Shown here: one piece after another, positions 13,345 through 25,637 of the stretch
Layout of the letters: every line of letters begins with the position of its first letter
How positions within the stretch are numbered: the stretch's first letter is position 1
DNA from: Symbiotaphrina buchneri
Taxonomy: Eukaryota; Ascomycota; Symbiotaphrinales; Symbiotaphrinaceae
Assembly: GCA_001599915.1 (NCBI GenBank)
Contig: BCIG01000012.1
Location: 124,001 to 188,000, forward strand
DNA length: 64,000 bases
Direction: 5' to 3'
Translations under genes and position numbers: made by a program
The notes under the pieces: model-generated
Database searches by the model: none
What the model was told of the DNA's origin: nothing
The model's input: the letters and a program-made list of their open reading frames with translations, nothing else

Positions 13345-13946
13345 TGGGCATGAGAGAGCGTTCAGTTCTTGGGATGTGTTACTGATACTTTTATGGCCTT
13401 GCTTTCGTTCGGCTGCACTTCATGGGTCGGGTTGTTGAAATGGGCAGAAGCAACGGAAAGCATGCATTTGCAAGGGCGTTGATTTGTGACTGTAGAATCC
13501 AATGGCTGGCGGAGGTTCTCGCGGTAGCATTGTTTGAGCTGAGCATTACTATGGCTCCAATTGAGCTGTCTTATTCCAGAACAATTAGCCTAGAACGTCG
13601 TGAGGCTATATTCACCAGCAAGTTTGCCATACGAGCTACCTGGTAGGTTTCGACAGCTGTGATGACCGCCTCTTTTACAACCAGAATGAGCTGTGCTGCT
13701 GCAGACAACCATCACGGGAGCGAGGTGTTGCGAAAGCAGTGGCGTTCGCCTCGGCTTCCCCGCATTTCTCCGTGAACCCCTGAAGGGGTAAAAAGGGGTA
13801 GAACCGAGAATGACGTATCTCGCAACCCCACTCCTCCCCACCATCTAACATCTCTCGATCTCCACATCCCTTCCATGCTTCAACCAAGCAACCCTTCAAT
13901 CAGCCAACCAGCCAATCCAGGCCATCATCACCAGGCCACCACCAAA
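13345..13946 (+). other. Intergenic, MOT1 to MAPEG gene
   Basis: About 600 bp with the MOT1 3' flank followed by the promoter of the next gene, which carries a stress-element-like cluster annotated separately. No coding sequence is supported here. Confidence 0.4.
13776..13798 (+). promoter_or_regulatory. STRE-like AGGGG/CCCCT cluster
   Basis: A perfect inverted repeat ACCCCT-GA-AGGGGT (13776-13789) is followed at once by another AAGGGG (13793-13798). That makes three copies of the pentamer bound by Msn2/Msn4-type zinc-finger stress regulators. It lies about 150-170 bp upstream of the MAPEG ATG, a usual promoter position. Stress control is inference from the motif alone. Confidence 0.45.
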
Positions 13947-14420
13947 ATGACGACCATTGCACTCGGTGTCCCCGTCCCAAAAATGCTGCCCGTCACCGGC
14001 GCCTTCGCCCTCCCATTCAGCGCGTACTTCGTCCTCCTCGGCAGTCGCATCGCCTACCTGCGTCTAAAACACGAGCAATACCTCGGCGACGCCATCGAGA
14101 CAACCAACATCTCCAAAGCCGACTCGAAGAACCCTGATCCGCTGTATCTCAACGTGCGCGCGCACGCGAACTTCCTCGAATATGTTCCCTTGACGTTCAT
14201 CCTCGCGACAATGGCGGAGTTGAATGGTGCGAATAGGAAGGCGCTGACGTGGGTTATGGGCGTGTTTTTTGCGCTTAGGGTCTTGCATGTGGAGGCGGGT
14301 TTGAAGAGGCAGAATACGTTGGGTGCGGGAAGGCCGTTGGCGTTTTATGGCACTCAGGGGATTATTGCTGGATTGGCTGCTTATTCTGCGTACTTGGTTA
14401 AGGGATACTGGGGTTTCTAA
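13947..14420 (+). CDS. MAPEG-family membrane protein
   Basis: MAPEG proteins are small four-helix membrane enzymes of eicosanoid and glutathione metabolism; fungal and bacterial members are often uncharacterised. This single-exon gene encodes 157 aa, normal for the family. Family signatures are YLRLKHEQYLGD in the first loop, NVRAHANFLEYVPL (the RxxxNxxE-type motif) and RVLHVEAG. Four hydrophobic stretches lie at about residues 10-35, 75-95, 100-120 and 132-152. The frame is open upstream to 13875 (24 extra residues, rich in Pro/His/Gln). I chose the ATG at 13947 because its context is good (A at -3) and it matches the family N-terminus. Substrate cannot be inferred. Confidence 0.85.
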   Translation: MTTIALGVPVPKMLPVTGAFALPFSAYFVLLGSRIAYLRLKHEQYLGDAIETTNISKADSKNPDPLYLNVRAHANFLEYVPLTFILATMAELNGANRKALTWVMGVFFALRVLHVEAGLKRQNTLGAGRPLAFYGTQGIIAGLAAYSAYLVKGYWGF

Positions 14421-14754
14421 GGATGGAAGGAATCTGTATAGGTCGGAAAGAGACTGATTGGGCTCCTCAAGATCTATCCTATTCGCAGTTGTACCAGAAT
14501 ATATATTCGGAAGTCGCACGATTGTCATCTGCACCTGCCTTGTTTATCATTCCCTTGATTGGGGTCCGTGGAAGATAGCCTGCACTTCTACCTATCTATT
14601 TCTGTCATCTCATTCAGGACTGTCCAACCATTTCTATTTACCCCATCCTAAAAGCCCATGATTCCACCATGGTAGTTCCGAGTTATTTCTTCCCTCATTT
14701 CTCCGTTTCAAACCTCGCGATTGCGATGGGGTCGGCAGCATTTCTGACGCACCT

Positions 14755-16246
14755 ATGCCACCTGAACCCGATGCCCCAACCTCTCCTGATGAGGAGCCTT
14801 TGTCCATGGAAAGAGGACGGAAGAGACGTCGCACATCCTCAACGACCCTCTCCGTGAACGACTCCTCCAATTCGTATACCTGCACTGTCTGCTGGCAGAC
14901 CTTCCTCACTTATCCCTCCGTTGCTTTGCCTGAGGATAGCATATCCCCTGGTGGACATGTATTCGATGACTCATGGGCTTCGAACCATGCCGATACTGCG
15001 ACTTTATGTTCCTCTTCCCGGTCCAGCAGCCCAGGCATTAACCCTCCAGCACAAACGCCGTCAGGAAGGTCTTCCGTTCCATATGATAACCTAGAAAGGA
15101 GAATCTCTCTATCGCGTGTCTTCTTGCCAGGCGGCGGCGGCCCTGCTTGTCCCAGCTGCACAAACGCGGTGGAGAACTTGTTCCAATGCTGGAAATGCTC
15201 TGAAGAGATTCTGCGAGTGGATGATTGCAGACACATTGCTTTCGGATTGACATTCTGGCATTGGGGTTGTTTTGCTTGTCTGTTGTGTCGGGTGAGTCGT
15301 GTTCTATGATTCTGTGTCGTTCCCCTCCATTGCCTCTGCTTCTTTCCCTCCTCACGTCAACAATCCCATCAGTGACCAATGAGCGTACCAGACACCGCTT
15401 CGTCCACCTACGCCATTGTCAGAAGACCGTCCAATCGAACTGTTTCTACCGCCTCTATGCAAGTGTTGCTTACTGGACGTTGGGGTCTCTGCGTCATGCT
15501 CCATAACGGACTCCTCACCATCTCCATCAGGGACAGTGACTCCAGATGGCGGGCTTTCTAAGTCACCGAGCATAAATGCAGCAATTAATACCAAGCAAGA
15601 ACACTCTGGAGCCAACCATATGACCTCAACGGATGGTACAACGGATGTGCACGACTCCGCTTCTCCCACATCTCATCCCAATGCGGCCCATAGCTCCTAT
15701 GGCGTACTATCCTCTCCTTCTTCCCCATCTCCAGCAACGCCACCTCCACCATCAGAACATCCAGCATGTCCCGAACCCATCCTACCACCGTCTCCACTAA
15801 CCCCATCCGCTGCCGCCCTCCCTCTTCCCCTCTCACCAGTCCTGTCAAACCCCTCTCCTCCGTTGTCCTCAACCACTATTCTAGGCTCTCCTCAGCTGCC
15901 TTCTCCGCCTCTGTCGGGACCGCTACCATTTGCATCGACTCGTTTTCGACTCTTCGACGCCCCACGAGCCAGGAATAGGAGAAAGAAACGTCGGCATAGC
16001 CACGAAGCTACTTCCAGCGGTGGCAGCGGCGGTCGGTCTTCTCCTCTACGGCTTTCAGAGGAACAGGATAGTGGGGATCTCAATATTCAGCACGCGAGAA
16101 GGAGATCAAGTGCGACTGGCTCTCAATCACGCTCAATCTCCTTGATCGGAGAGGATGCGCTATCAGGCTGGATGGGAAAGTCGAAGCTTCAATGTCCTCA
16201 AGCCAATCTCATGAGGAAGATGTGTGAGGCGGGGATGAAGGGATAA
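14755..16246 (+). CDS. LIM-like zinc-finger protein
   Basis: Exons are 14755..15291 and 15392..16246, giving 463 aa with one 100-nt intron. The acceptor at 15391 is preferred because it joins CR to TPL and keeps one zinc unit whole. There are two Cys-rich parts: CTVCWQTF near residue 44, and about residues 140-210 with CPSC, CWKC, the cluster HWGCFACLLC (H-x2-C-x2-C-x2-C, as in LIM half-fingers), then LPPLCKCC after the intron. The rest is low-complexity Pro/Ser sequence plus a basic patch RNRRKKRRH that could be a nuclear signal. The zinc spacing is LIM-like but not canonical, so the domain name is tentative. Partner and process are unknown. It converges on the arrestin gene. Confidence 0.75.
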
Positions 16247-16955
16247 CGCGTTGGAGGCTACGGGCAGCCAGGCGTACACGTTCACAAAATGATATGTGGA
16301 TGGTCCTTGAGATGCTCTGGTTGGCGGAAGGAGGCTACAGCAGGCCTCTCGATTGATTAGCCTGATCTTGGAGCGTTGGGCAGCTGCTTGAGCGTGATGG
16401 AGCGTGTTGCAGCCAATTCTAAGGGCTCCTTAAGGGCGTCTAACGTCTTCATGACTTACAACAATGCTGAGGTGTTTATATTCAAGTCAATGAACTCGCG
16501 ATTGTCCACCGAGAGCATGAATCATCACCATTGACCATGCCAAACATTCATTATCTATATCCATGACCACGTCAACGCTACGGACCATATGCAGAGCTCG
16601 CTCTATTTCCTGAAGTCAAACCGAAGATGAAAACGCCGAATCCATACAGTTATGAAAGCGGGGAATTGTGGATATCAGAGAAACATATGTTGATCAGGCC
16701 AAATCTAAGAACTGACGACCCAGTGATGATAGAGAAAGATATTTGAAGCATAGGGAAGTATGGAAAGAAATGAAATGACTGCATCTTTTCGCTGGAGATA
16801 TGCACCTTGGACAAGCGGAACTGGCTGAAGAGGGCAAGCAAAATAGGGACGAGGAGCGCATTGAAAAGAAATTCTGGAGAAAAAGGAAGAGCGGTTTGAT
16901 GACCACTCCTCCAGAGAAGCTCAAAAGCTCGACCGTCTGAAGCCAATCGTTCCTC
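16247..16955. other. Convergent intergenic region
   Basis: About 700 bp lie between two converging genes and probably hold both 3' UTRs. The minus-strand frame at 16650-16946 has no recognisable features. Confidence 0.4.
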
Positions 16956-19687
16956 TCAACCCCGCGATCTCGTCCTTACTGTGCCATCTCCCCTTGCGAG
17001 AAAGAAGCTGGACGCCTCACTGCCTCTCCTCAGTCTTCTTCGACCATCATGAATCTCAGCCTTGCGACCTGCAACGGGAGCTTCAAGTCCAATGCCCGGA
17101 AATCTCGACTCATCGTCATCAGTTGCCTCTGTATCACTGAACCCCAGTCCGTCGGTATCGAATCTTAATCTAGGCAAGGCCCATTCATGCGACACTGCTC
17201 GTCGTAAGTCTCCCCGTTGTTCGATCTCGTCTCCATTTGTGGTTCGACTGTATTGCCGGCGGAGACGCTCATCCCCGGTGATGCTGCGAGCTTTGCCTGC
17301 ATGTTTGCGAGGACTCTCCTCGAGCTGTCTTTGTAAATCGGCTACATCATCGGATGTCGTGGTCTCTCTCCGAAGACGTGTCAGTGAGTTCTTCAGGGGA
17401 ATCGTGAAGGCTTCACCGGCCCGGAGTTGTGAACGTCGAGCAGGCTCCCGACCGCTCCGCTTGTCTTCAATTGCGGCAGCGACTTGTGATAACGCATTCG
17501 GAACAACATCGAGGGAGTTCTAATTAGCCATCAGTCTTCGAATGCATTTTTCACCCTCCCCAACCTGCGCATACCATAGGAATGATAATCAGAGGAAGCT
17601 GCACACTGGCTAGCTTTCTGAAAGAGGTCAGCCACCATTGCCTTCCGTCGGAAGAAAAGTCATACGTGAGACTGGTGCTCACGATGATATTAACGCGATA
17701 CCGGACCTCAAAATATCTTCCTGCAAAATATCAGTATTCCACGATCCACCTCGGGGTATTTTATCATACCAGGTCTAATGGAGGCCAGGCCTCTAGGAAT
17801 TGGGAGCTCCCATGTCCTTACGTCGGTGGTATGTGCAGGTACTCCATTCCACCCAAAGGTGCCCTGTTTGATCGCCGATCTGCTTACCACGTGCATCTCG
17901 GACCCATCGGATATCCTTTGCGATGTGGCACTCTTCTCGAAAGTAAATGCTGCAGCCTAGATCCTTGTGAGAGAGTTGGATGCAGTACCTGGAACCAGAC
18001 ACTCACATGCTTGTACTGCAAGATGATCTGCTCCAGTTGCAGATGGACTTTTTTCGCAGTTTTGCTGCTCTTATTGACGATATGGACATCCACAAACATG
18101 CTAGTACCACTGACCCAGACTTGTCGATGGGTGCCTGCAGTTACACGGATGGTCTCCGCACCTCCCCCTCTTCGAGGAACATATTCATCATATGCTGTTA
18201 AAGGGCTAGAAAGAGATACCAGGGCCTTTTCTGCTATAGGAATGTTAGGAGGTGAAGAAGCATTGTATTGACAGTACTGACGGTTGAAAACAGATAGCAA
18301 TGATATCTCTTGCGTTCTCCTGACGATATTTTGCTTTCCTCCTACCCTGATAACCATTGTGACACTCAGCAAGTACTTAATCTTCGCGTGCTTTGACTGG
18401 AACGGTGGTGGACCGACATCAAGCGGCAAGTTGACTGAGAAAGGCATGGTCGCTTTGGAAGGAGCCAAAGGATAATAAGGAGGTGAAGGCAGATGTTGAG
18501 CAAAAGAAGCGACCATGATCGGCGGTGGTGGGTTATCGTTGTCGATGAGCTCACTGGCAACGCTCAAGAATATTGCTCTTTTGCTGACTGATACCTCCTC
18601 AACTCCCAGCACATCCACTGAGATTTTTCCGACTGACAATCTGGTTGTATTCCGTCTGCCAGACGCTGCCCCTCCATCGACTGTGACGTCGAGATGTCCT
18701 TCCACAGCGCTACCGCCTTGGTATAATGGAGACGAGGTCCGTAACTCAAACTCCACCCTCGAATGACGGAACACTGGTGAATCCAATATATCGACCGGGG
18801 GCGTTGTACGGACAAACGTCCTGTTTGCTCTTCTCCTGGTAGATTCAGATGATACAGGATCTTGCGCCAACACCGATGCACGAACAGGCGATTGCGAATT
18901 ACCTCGAGTGCGAATGCTAGCCCTCCCATCACCAGGTTTGATTACTCGAGGTGGTTGTGATGATTTCGGGTATGGCAATTGAGATGACGATGGTAGAGCC
19001 GATGACCTCGAATCTCGACTGGGCCGATTCCTCATACGATGCGATGAATTGCGTCGAGGAAGCATTGAAGATGGTAGTTTCGGACCGGATTCCTCCGATT
19101 TGGAGAGACGGGAGAAGTGGCCTTCATGTGTCCTTCGTCTTGCATGACCTGTTGCAATTTCATCCACACTTGGTTCGGTAATCTCCTTGATATCGGACAA
19201 GGGTCGGGAGAGTAAGTTACGATCATTGACCGTCGCCGGCCGCTGAATATTCTGACCATCAGGTTTGTTGTCAGCCTTCTTGCTGTCGTATAATACCTGA
19301 TCTGCAGATGATCTTCGTCGTACAGTTTCGGCGTCGGTGGAGGCTGCATCTGGCGAGCCTAAACATGTTCAGCGACAGCAATGGAGAATTGGGCAATCCA
19401 TAGAAACAAATATCGTACTTACCGCTTGTTCTTTCATCACTCGGAGAGGACTGATCATTGTCCGTCTCATACTGCAATTGTTCGAGAATCAAGGGTTTTC
19501 TTTTGATCTGCGCCTGAAGATTATCAGATTGGGTCGACACGCCTTGGCCGCAGCACCTTACTGGATATACCGAGACAACCGGAATGACAGGGACCAAATC
19601 TGGAGGAGGCAATTTTGAATATGGAGCACCAACCGAGCTCAAGTTGCTGGGCTGGGCTGTGGAGGATGCGATCTTTTCCTGAGCCAT
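16956..19687 (-). CDS. Alpha-arrestin (arrestin N/C domain) adaptor
   Basis: Fungal alpha-arrestins recruit the Rsp5/NEDD4 ubiquitin ligase to membrane cargo and drive endocytosis. Exons are complement(16956..17519, 17575..17617, 17666..17720, 17770..17956, 18007..19358, 19423..19687), giving 821 aa. Introns are 48-64 nt and all phases close. The N-terminal 240 residues or so are disordered. The arrestin N-like domain includes FELRTSSPLYQGGSAVEG and KIKYLLSVTMVIR. The C-like domain includes TFEKSATS, GRYFEVRYRVNII and VQLPLIIIPM. A PPYY motif (PPxY) is encoded at 18472-18483, a likely WW-domain docking site. The C-terminal 190 residues are charged and Arg-rich. Exons of 43 and 55 nt make it easy to mis-predict. 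Cargo is unknown. Confidence 0.88.
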
Positions 19688-21572
19688 GACGTTGATGCGG
19701 CGAGCAGTGGAGAAGCATCATGACGGATGACATGACGACGCGGCTCAAACAGCCAATGAAAGTTTTGATCTTGTGAGGTTATTTTCTGGGAGGAAAGAGC
19801 GTCTGATGATGACTTGTGGAGTGGAGAGCAACTGCGATACCATACGCGAACGAAGAGATGCGCAATTGGGGCAACTACAGTGCAGGAAAATATACTCGGT
19901 GAGATTCATCTTTGGACCAGCAAATTTATTCCCTAAGATACAGAAAGACATGATTATGATAGTCCAAAAAATGCGGGGCTTGTGCGCCAGTGGAAATCTC
20001 GAGGAAATCTTGCCGGATCAAATCTCGAATCGGACAATTCCTGATCATAGAATGTCGGCCTGTCAAATACTAGCGGATCAAAGCTGAGTTACTTTATCAC
20101 AGGAATATCTTGACAGACAAAATAACGACTTCGAATTCAACTACAGTATCAAGATTCCTTCTGAGTGAAGAACATCTCCATAAACAGACTTTGGAGTTTG
20201 GAGGACCCTCGGTTGCCTGTCTCTTCTGATTGGTCCGGACAACTTCGCTTTCCCATAGCCTTTCAGCCAAGCAAATATCCCCTCACGCCGAGAATCACGC
20301 ACTCCAAGCGGGTGAAGATAAGATTGTGTGAGGGGAAGAAAGGCCTTGTTCTGGCAGGTCCAAGGTCTGTTGGCGTTGATGTGTTCAGCCCCCTGAAGGA
20401 GGTCGCCGATGTCGGTTGTCGATCATCGCCTAGAGCAGGCTGCTCCGAGGAGATGCCATCTCGAAGATCTCCCACGTTCATCACATGGCTGAACGGGAAC
20501 GATGCGGAGAAAAGGCAGGGTGATCAGAATTACCTTCTGGATAGAGACACACATGACCATAATCATATCATTATTACAGTACTCTTCAAAGACCAAAGAC
20601 CAAGAGTGAGTTGCTTTGTGGGGGATAACACCCCGCAGTCTGCGGAGTCCAGTTGACCTCCGGCTAAATATTCCTACGCTGCTACGTACCTGAGTTAAGG
20701 TTCTTCCAGGCTGGAGAAAACTTCTTTCGGCAAAGCATCACCAAATCCTAGAATTGCGACGGTCGCGGGTACCTAAGGCAAGTAAGGCAGATCCGCCTGT
20801 TCCATCCCACCAATGAAACCTGCACATTCGCGAGACCGCAGAGCCGGAGGGATGCACGACGCACTGCCAAGTCCTACCAACGCGTTGAGTTTCTCCTCCG
20901 GGTTTGGCGTGACGGGAGGATCTAGACCGTAACAAGTAAAGGACTGCCGCCCAAGTCTTCGACGATTGGTCGGTTATGTTGCTCCGAATCTCCTGATCTG
21001 GGGCTGGCCAAAGATTCGGCATTTTCTTTTTTGGTGCGACGTACGTAGTATCCGCTAAACGGGTTCCTGTGGGCTGACCCGCCTGAGGAGGAGCTCCGAG
21101 TACTCGAGGTACATCATACAAGGGGAGCGAAAAATTTTCAGAGGCATGGGGACGGCAAAAAGGAAGGCCACGGATGAGGGAAGCACATCATCTACCGGGC
21201 ATAATTCGGAAGGGATGAGAGAGGAAAAGATCCTGAAGGTCAAGAATAAGAATAGGGCTGAGGGCTTTTGGCTGCTAGGGCTTTTCTATTGCGCTTACTC
21301 TCTCCTTTCTCATATCTCCTTCTCCCCTCCGCCAGTTTCCAGTTTCCATTACGAAACCTCTTACCTCACAATCAACCTCGCTGGGTTGTTGCTACACCAC
21401 ATTCACTCGATGATTTGCAAATAGATTACGCCCTGTCATCACGGAATCGCCCTGAAAACGTGCTCTAAGCGCGATAACCGCGTCACTGCCCTTGTCCTTC
21501 CGTATTGCTCGACGCTGATAGGCTCACCAACCGCGACCGTCATTCACGATTACGTTCAGTTATCAGATTGAC
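19688..21572. other. Long divergent intergenic region
   Basis: Nearly 1.9 kb separate the arrestin and bZIP starts and should hold both promoters and leaders. The longest frame (20165-20656, plus) lacks any recognisable feature. A 13-bp near-palindrome CCGCAG-T-CTGCGG lies at 20633-20645 (CCG...CGG halves, as read by some Zn2Cys6 factors). A minor upstream ATG frame starts at 21146. Nothing else is supported. Confidence 0.4.
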
Positions 21573-22996
21573 ATGGGGTCCAATATGGATGCCCCTGACT
21601 TGATGCTCGAAACCAAACATGAACCTTCGGGTGACACCAGCGATGTCTCATCCAGTCCCGAAGCGGAACTTGACGGCGAGGCTGAAACATCTCAACCTCA
21701 AGATGCTGCTCAGAAGCAGAAGAGGAAGGGCGGCCGGAAACCGGTGAGTTCATTTCCATGTATGCAATGACTTCTTGCTGATACTGACCTTCCCCAGATC
21801 TATGCTACCTCTGAAGAAAGGAAACAGCGGAATAGACAAGCGCAAGCTGCTTTCCGTGAACGCCGCACCGAATACATCAAGCAACTGGAAGCTACCATAA
21901 AACGTCAAGAGGAGCAATTGGCAGGTCTTCAGCAAAGCCAGCGGAGTGCGGCTGACGAATGTTTGATGCTCCGTTACAAGAACTCCCTTCTGGAGAGGAT
22001 ACTTCTGGAAAAAGGTCGGTGGTGTTCCCGTCTAGTCCCTACAAGATAGCTAAGTTGGAACAGGCATCGATGTCCAAGCTGAATTGCGCATCAAGCAAGG
22101 TAGCCCCAACCTGGGTCCTACCAGCGTTGCCTCCCCATTGAACATGTCCGGTCAACCGCCACTTCAACGGGCCATGATGAACAGGCAGAACCAAATCAGA
22201 AGATCTCAAATGGGTTCAAAGATGGATAGTCTTGGGGGCCCAATCACTTCATTTGGTGAAGGGCCCTTTTCAGCGTCGCCTCATACTTTCCAGCCTACTC
22301 CGCCTAGCCAGACTTCTTCTCCTTCTACTGCAACACCTCCTGGACTCACACATGGTGTCATGTCGGCTCCTACATCGGATCTCCTCATACATCAACAGCA
22401 AATCCACAGACCAGTCCAACCAAAGCGACTATCGGGGCAAATGCCTGGTCAATTCCGTCATTCGAACGCGTCCTCACCTCAGAATCAGCCACCGATGGTG
22501 GGACGTCCTTCTGGAATGGGGCAAACTGGACCTGCTACAGGATATGGTCCAACATACTATCCTCAGCTCTTCCAGTCCCAGAATTTAGATCATCTCGGCA
22601 AGCTGACCCGCCCCCTCCTTTCCCTTTTGAATAGAACTCTGTTCGTCCTAGACTGAATCCGTGAGTACAGACCAGGAGTACGATGCGCATGCGGATATGA
22701 TCGAAGATCAACCACCGAACGATCAAGCGACGGCTCAGGCCACCTACTCTCAACAGTACCAACCGATCCCATCCGGTATGCAGCAGCAGCAACAGCAGCA
22801 TCCTCGACAAACCGGGCAACAAACACAACAATCTCCTGCGTCACGTTGGAACGAAGCCGGTCCCGTATTCAATGCTGTCAATCAGTTATTCGATCCGTAC
22901 GACCCTATGCTTGATGCCGATCCGTTCGGGCTATCGGCAACGATGCAGTTTCCCAATCAATACTCCTACGAAAGAAGACCTCCTGGTTCTTCATAA
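21573..22996 (+). CDS. bZIP transcription factor
   Basis: Exons are 21573..21743, 21798..22014, 22064..22597 and 22671..22996, giving 415 aa. The basic region begins just after the first intron: ERKQRNRQAQAAFRERR holds the N-x7-R core (NRQAQAAFR). It continues into a leucine-zipper-like coiled coil (YIKQLE ... LQQSQRS ... LMLRYKNSLLERILLEKG). The last two thirds is Pro/Ser/Gln-rich with a QQQQQQQ run, typical of an activation region, and a conserved-looking block DQEYDAHADM. Intron 3 starts GC (G|GCAAGC) and ends AG. It is the only join that restores the frame, and it links DHL to DQEYD. Target genes are unknown; the basic-region type suggests DNA binding as a dimer. Confidence 0.87.
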
Positions 22997-23792
22997 TCCT
23001 GTCGTTGAAGACATTCTGGGTGGTTACATCCACTCTAAGTGTCGTACAGGTCTGTGGTTCAGTTCTTTGTATCAAATTTGTTCCGATTGCGTTTTCACTA
23101 CCTGTAATCATGGGGTTGCATTGAGATGGAGTTTGCAAGTATGGTCTCTTCTGGGATCATTGGCTATCATGGCCTAAGGTGTATGTGCATGGACCCGTGG
23201 AGTTATGGCAAGTGAGTAAGAAGCTCAGATGTGGTCTTATGGACTGGTGGTCATTTACATGGCGTCTCGTCACGTGTATCCTCGACGTCTGTTGTTTGAG
23301 TCTGGCTTCGATGATACCGTCAATCCCTTAGATTTGGGACCTTCCCGACTGCCTTGTGCAATTGAATCTCTACTTGTTCACCTTTGCACAATGACCCGTA
23401 GGACCGATACAGACACCATGATGCTGGTGAGCATCCTCACAGTTACGCTTTCCCCCTTGTAGACTAGCGTTATGGTTTAGCCCTAGAACTCCACCCAATT
23501 GAGTGGCTTGTAAGCGAGGTGACGTTGGAAACGGCCGAATTCGAGAAAGTGGTGTGTGTGCCCTGCTGCCTCGACGTCCTTAATCAACTCCCCCAACGTC
23601 ACACCTATCATCGACCAGCCTGGTCTCATCCAATAGACCGTCGTCTATCGGATCCCTCCTTCATCCTCTTCGAGAGACAAGGACCTATTCTCATAGGCTT
23701 CTTGTCTTTCTCGAATCCTCCCACACCACATAGACGAGTGAGAGCTTCTTAGGGACGGCCTTCTTGGAAGGCGCCTTTGAACGACCGGCGAT
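22997..23792 (+). other. Intergenic, bZIP to Stm1-like gene
   Basis: About 800 bp of 3' flank and promoter. The stretch before the next ATG is pyrimidine-rich. The two plus-strand frames (23229-23462, 23519-23752) are not supported. Confidence 0.4.
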
Positions 23793-25129
23793 ATGAGTAT
23801 CGCATCGAAGGTGAGATATTTCTAGATGCGCAGTTCTTGTGCAGGCATTGATATGCATTGCTCTTTAATTGATGCTTTGCCGAGCTTTGACGGATTGCGA
23901 GCTAACGATGATGAATTAGAACCTCTACGAGCTCTTGGGTACGGGACCAAAAAACCTGATCAGCGAATGCTTCGAACTGATGGATTCCCTTAGGCAATGA
24001 CCCAGAGCTGGACCCCGATAGGCCACCTTCCCCACCAGTGAACCCGGTCGACAAGCCAGCGCCGCGTCATGGCAAGCGCAATACTACAGAGGCCCCGGAG
24101 AAGGCAGCCCCAACCGGACCCCGTGCAAACAAGGGTGGTGTAATCACTGGGAACGAAGCCGGTATGTGGATGATGCAGTCGATATTCATGTGACATGGTG
24201 TCACTGGTCGATAATTTGCGCATGATTGTGTTATATGGCCATATCTCACTAACTTCTTTGGTTCATAGCCTTCAAGGACCGTACTGGTGGTAGCATCAAC
24301 AACAGGGCAAGACCTATCGACGATGGTCTTCGCCATGATCGTCACTCTGGCCGTTTGGATGGTGGTGGTCGTTTCCCAGAAGGCAGCCGAGGAGGTCGCG
24401 GTGGTCGTGGCCGTGGTGGTCGTGGTGCAGCTACTCATGACCGTCATAGCCGCACCAACGTTGCGTAAGTTAGGATGATCACTGAATGATCTCTTGTCTA
24501 ACGTTGCTAGTGACTCTGGCAAGCAAGTTTCCCAAGGATGGGGCGGTGTCGAAGGAGAGAAGGAACTGGCCGATGAACAAGCTGGTGAAGCCATCGCCAA
24601 AGAGGAAGAAAAGGAAGGTTTCGATACTGCGCCTGGCGAGCCTGTCAGTGCTGAGGGCGCTCACCCTGGAGATGGTGCCGCTGAGCCAGAGCCAGAAGAC
24701 AACAGCAAGTCTTATGCCGAATACCTAGCCGAACTCGCTGCTAAGAAACTCCAACTGGGCGGTACTCCAGAAGCTCGTAAGCCCAACGAAGGCAGCAACG
24801 GTGACAAGAAGTGGGCCAACGCCAAGCCTTTGACCCGAGAGGAAGAGGAAGCCTACATTGCTGGATCCAACGCAAAAGCAAAGCGTGAGAAGCAACGCAA
24901 GGAGAAGAACCTTCTTGACATCGACCAACAATGGGTCGAAGCACCACGTGACAGTGGACGAGGTGGACGTGGAGGCCGTGGTGGCCGTGGAGGCGAGTTC
25001 CGTGGACGTGGTCGCGGAGAGGGTTTCCGTGGACGTGGCCGTGGAGGTCCCCGTGGCGGCGGCGCTGCACCTGGAGGCTCGGTGAACCTGAAGGATGAGA
25101 GTGCTTTCCCCAGCTTGGGCAAGGCATAA
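23793..25129 (+). CDS. STM1: Stm1/SERBP1-like ribosome-associated RGG protein
   Basis: Stm1 and SERBP1/HABP4 proteins clamp idle ribosomes and bind RNA. Exons are 23793..23810, 23920..23938, 23994..24161, 24269..24464 and 24511..25129, giving 339 aa with all phases closed. Two mini-exons (18 and 19 nt) encode the diagnostic N-terminus MSIASKNLYELLGNDPE. The middle has KRNTTEAPEKAA and FKDRTGG, then an RGG/GRG block. The central acidic part ends in SYAEYLAELAAKKL, followed by WVEAPRD, a second dense RGG tract, and a C-terminal DESAFPSLGKA peptide. RGG arginines are usual methylation sites. The symbol is by family; one-to-one orthology is likely but not proven. Confidence 0.88.
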
Positions 25130-25637
25130 TCTACTCCTAGTCGCCCATTCTCTCGATTAGTCTACGAGAAGGATATCACAGTGATCGACTGGTGGCCATT
25201 TGATGGTAGTACATCCATGCGAATGGATAGGTAGCAGGGGCAACAAAAAGAAATCTCTTCAAAGCAAGGAAGCTCTGGTTTGAGCGGCTTCACAGTGTAA
25301 AATTCGAATTTTCAGCTCTGCCATCAGTCGAAATACAAGTCTTTAATATCAATTGTCCGTGACCTGCAAGTGCTTGACTCTGCAGTTACAAACTCCGGAG
25401 TTGGTGGTAGAGCGGATCATGTGACTTCGTATCAGGTTGGCGAGACGGAACACCCCACCGAGCACACGCAAGCGTGTCAGGGTTTGTTTGGCCCACCAAA
25501 ACACCAGAGGTCAACATACGTCATTCGCCCATCTTCATAACTTCCCAACTTCATTATTAAGGATCTCTTTACTGCACAAACCGCCTGCAATTGAAGTCTA
25601 TCTCTTCATATTTGCACAGGACTGAAGTGAAACAAAA
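25130..25637 (+). other. Intergenic, Stm1-like to basic Ser-rich gene
   Basis: Half a kilobase between co-directional genes. It should hold the 3' UTR and next promoter; no other signal was recognised. Confidence 0.4.

Noticed and set aside
20165-20656. 163-codon plus-strand frame in the arrestin/bZIP gap
   Set aside because: No recognisable domain, no intron signals, and it sits in a probable double promoter.
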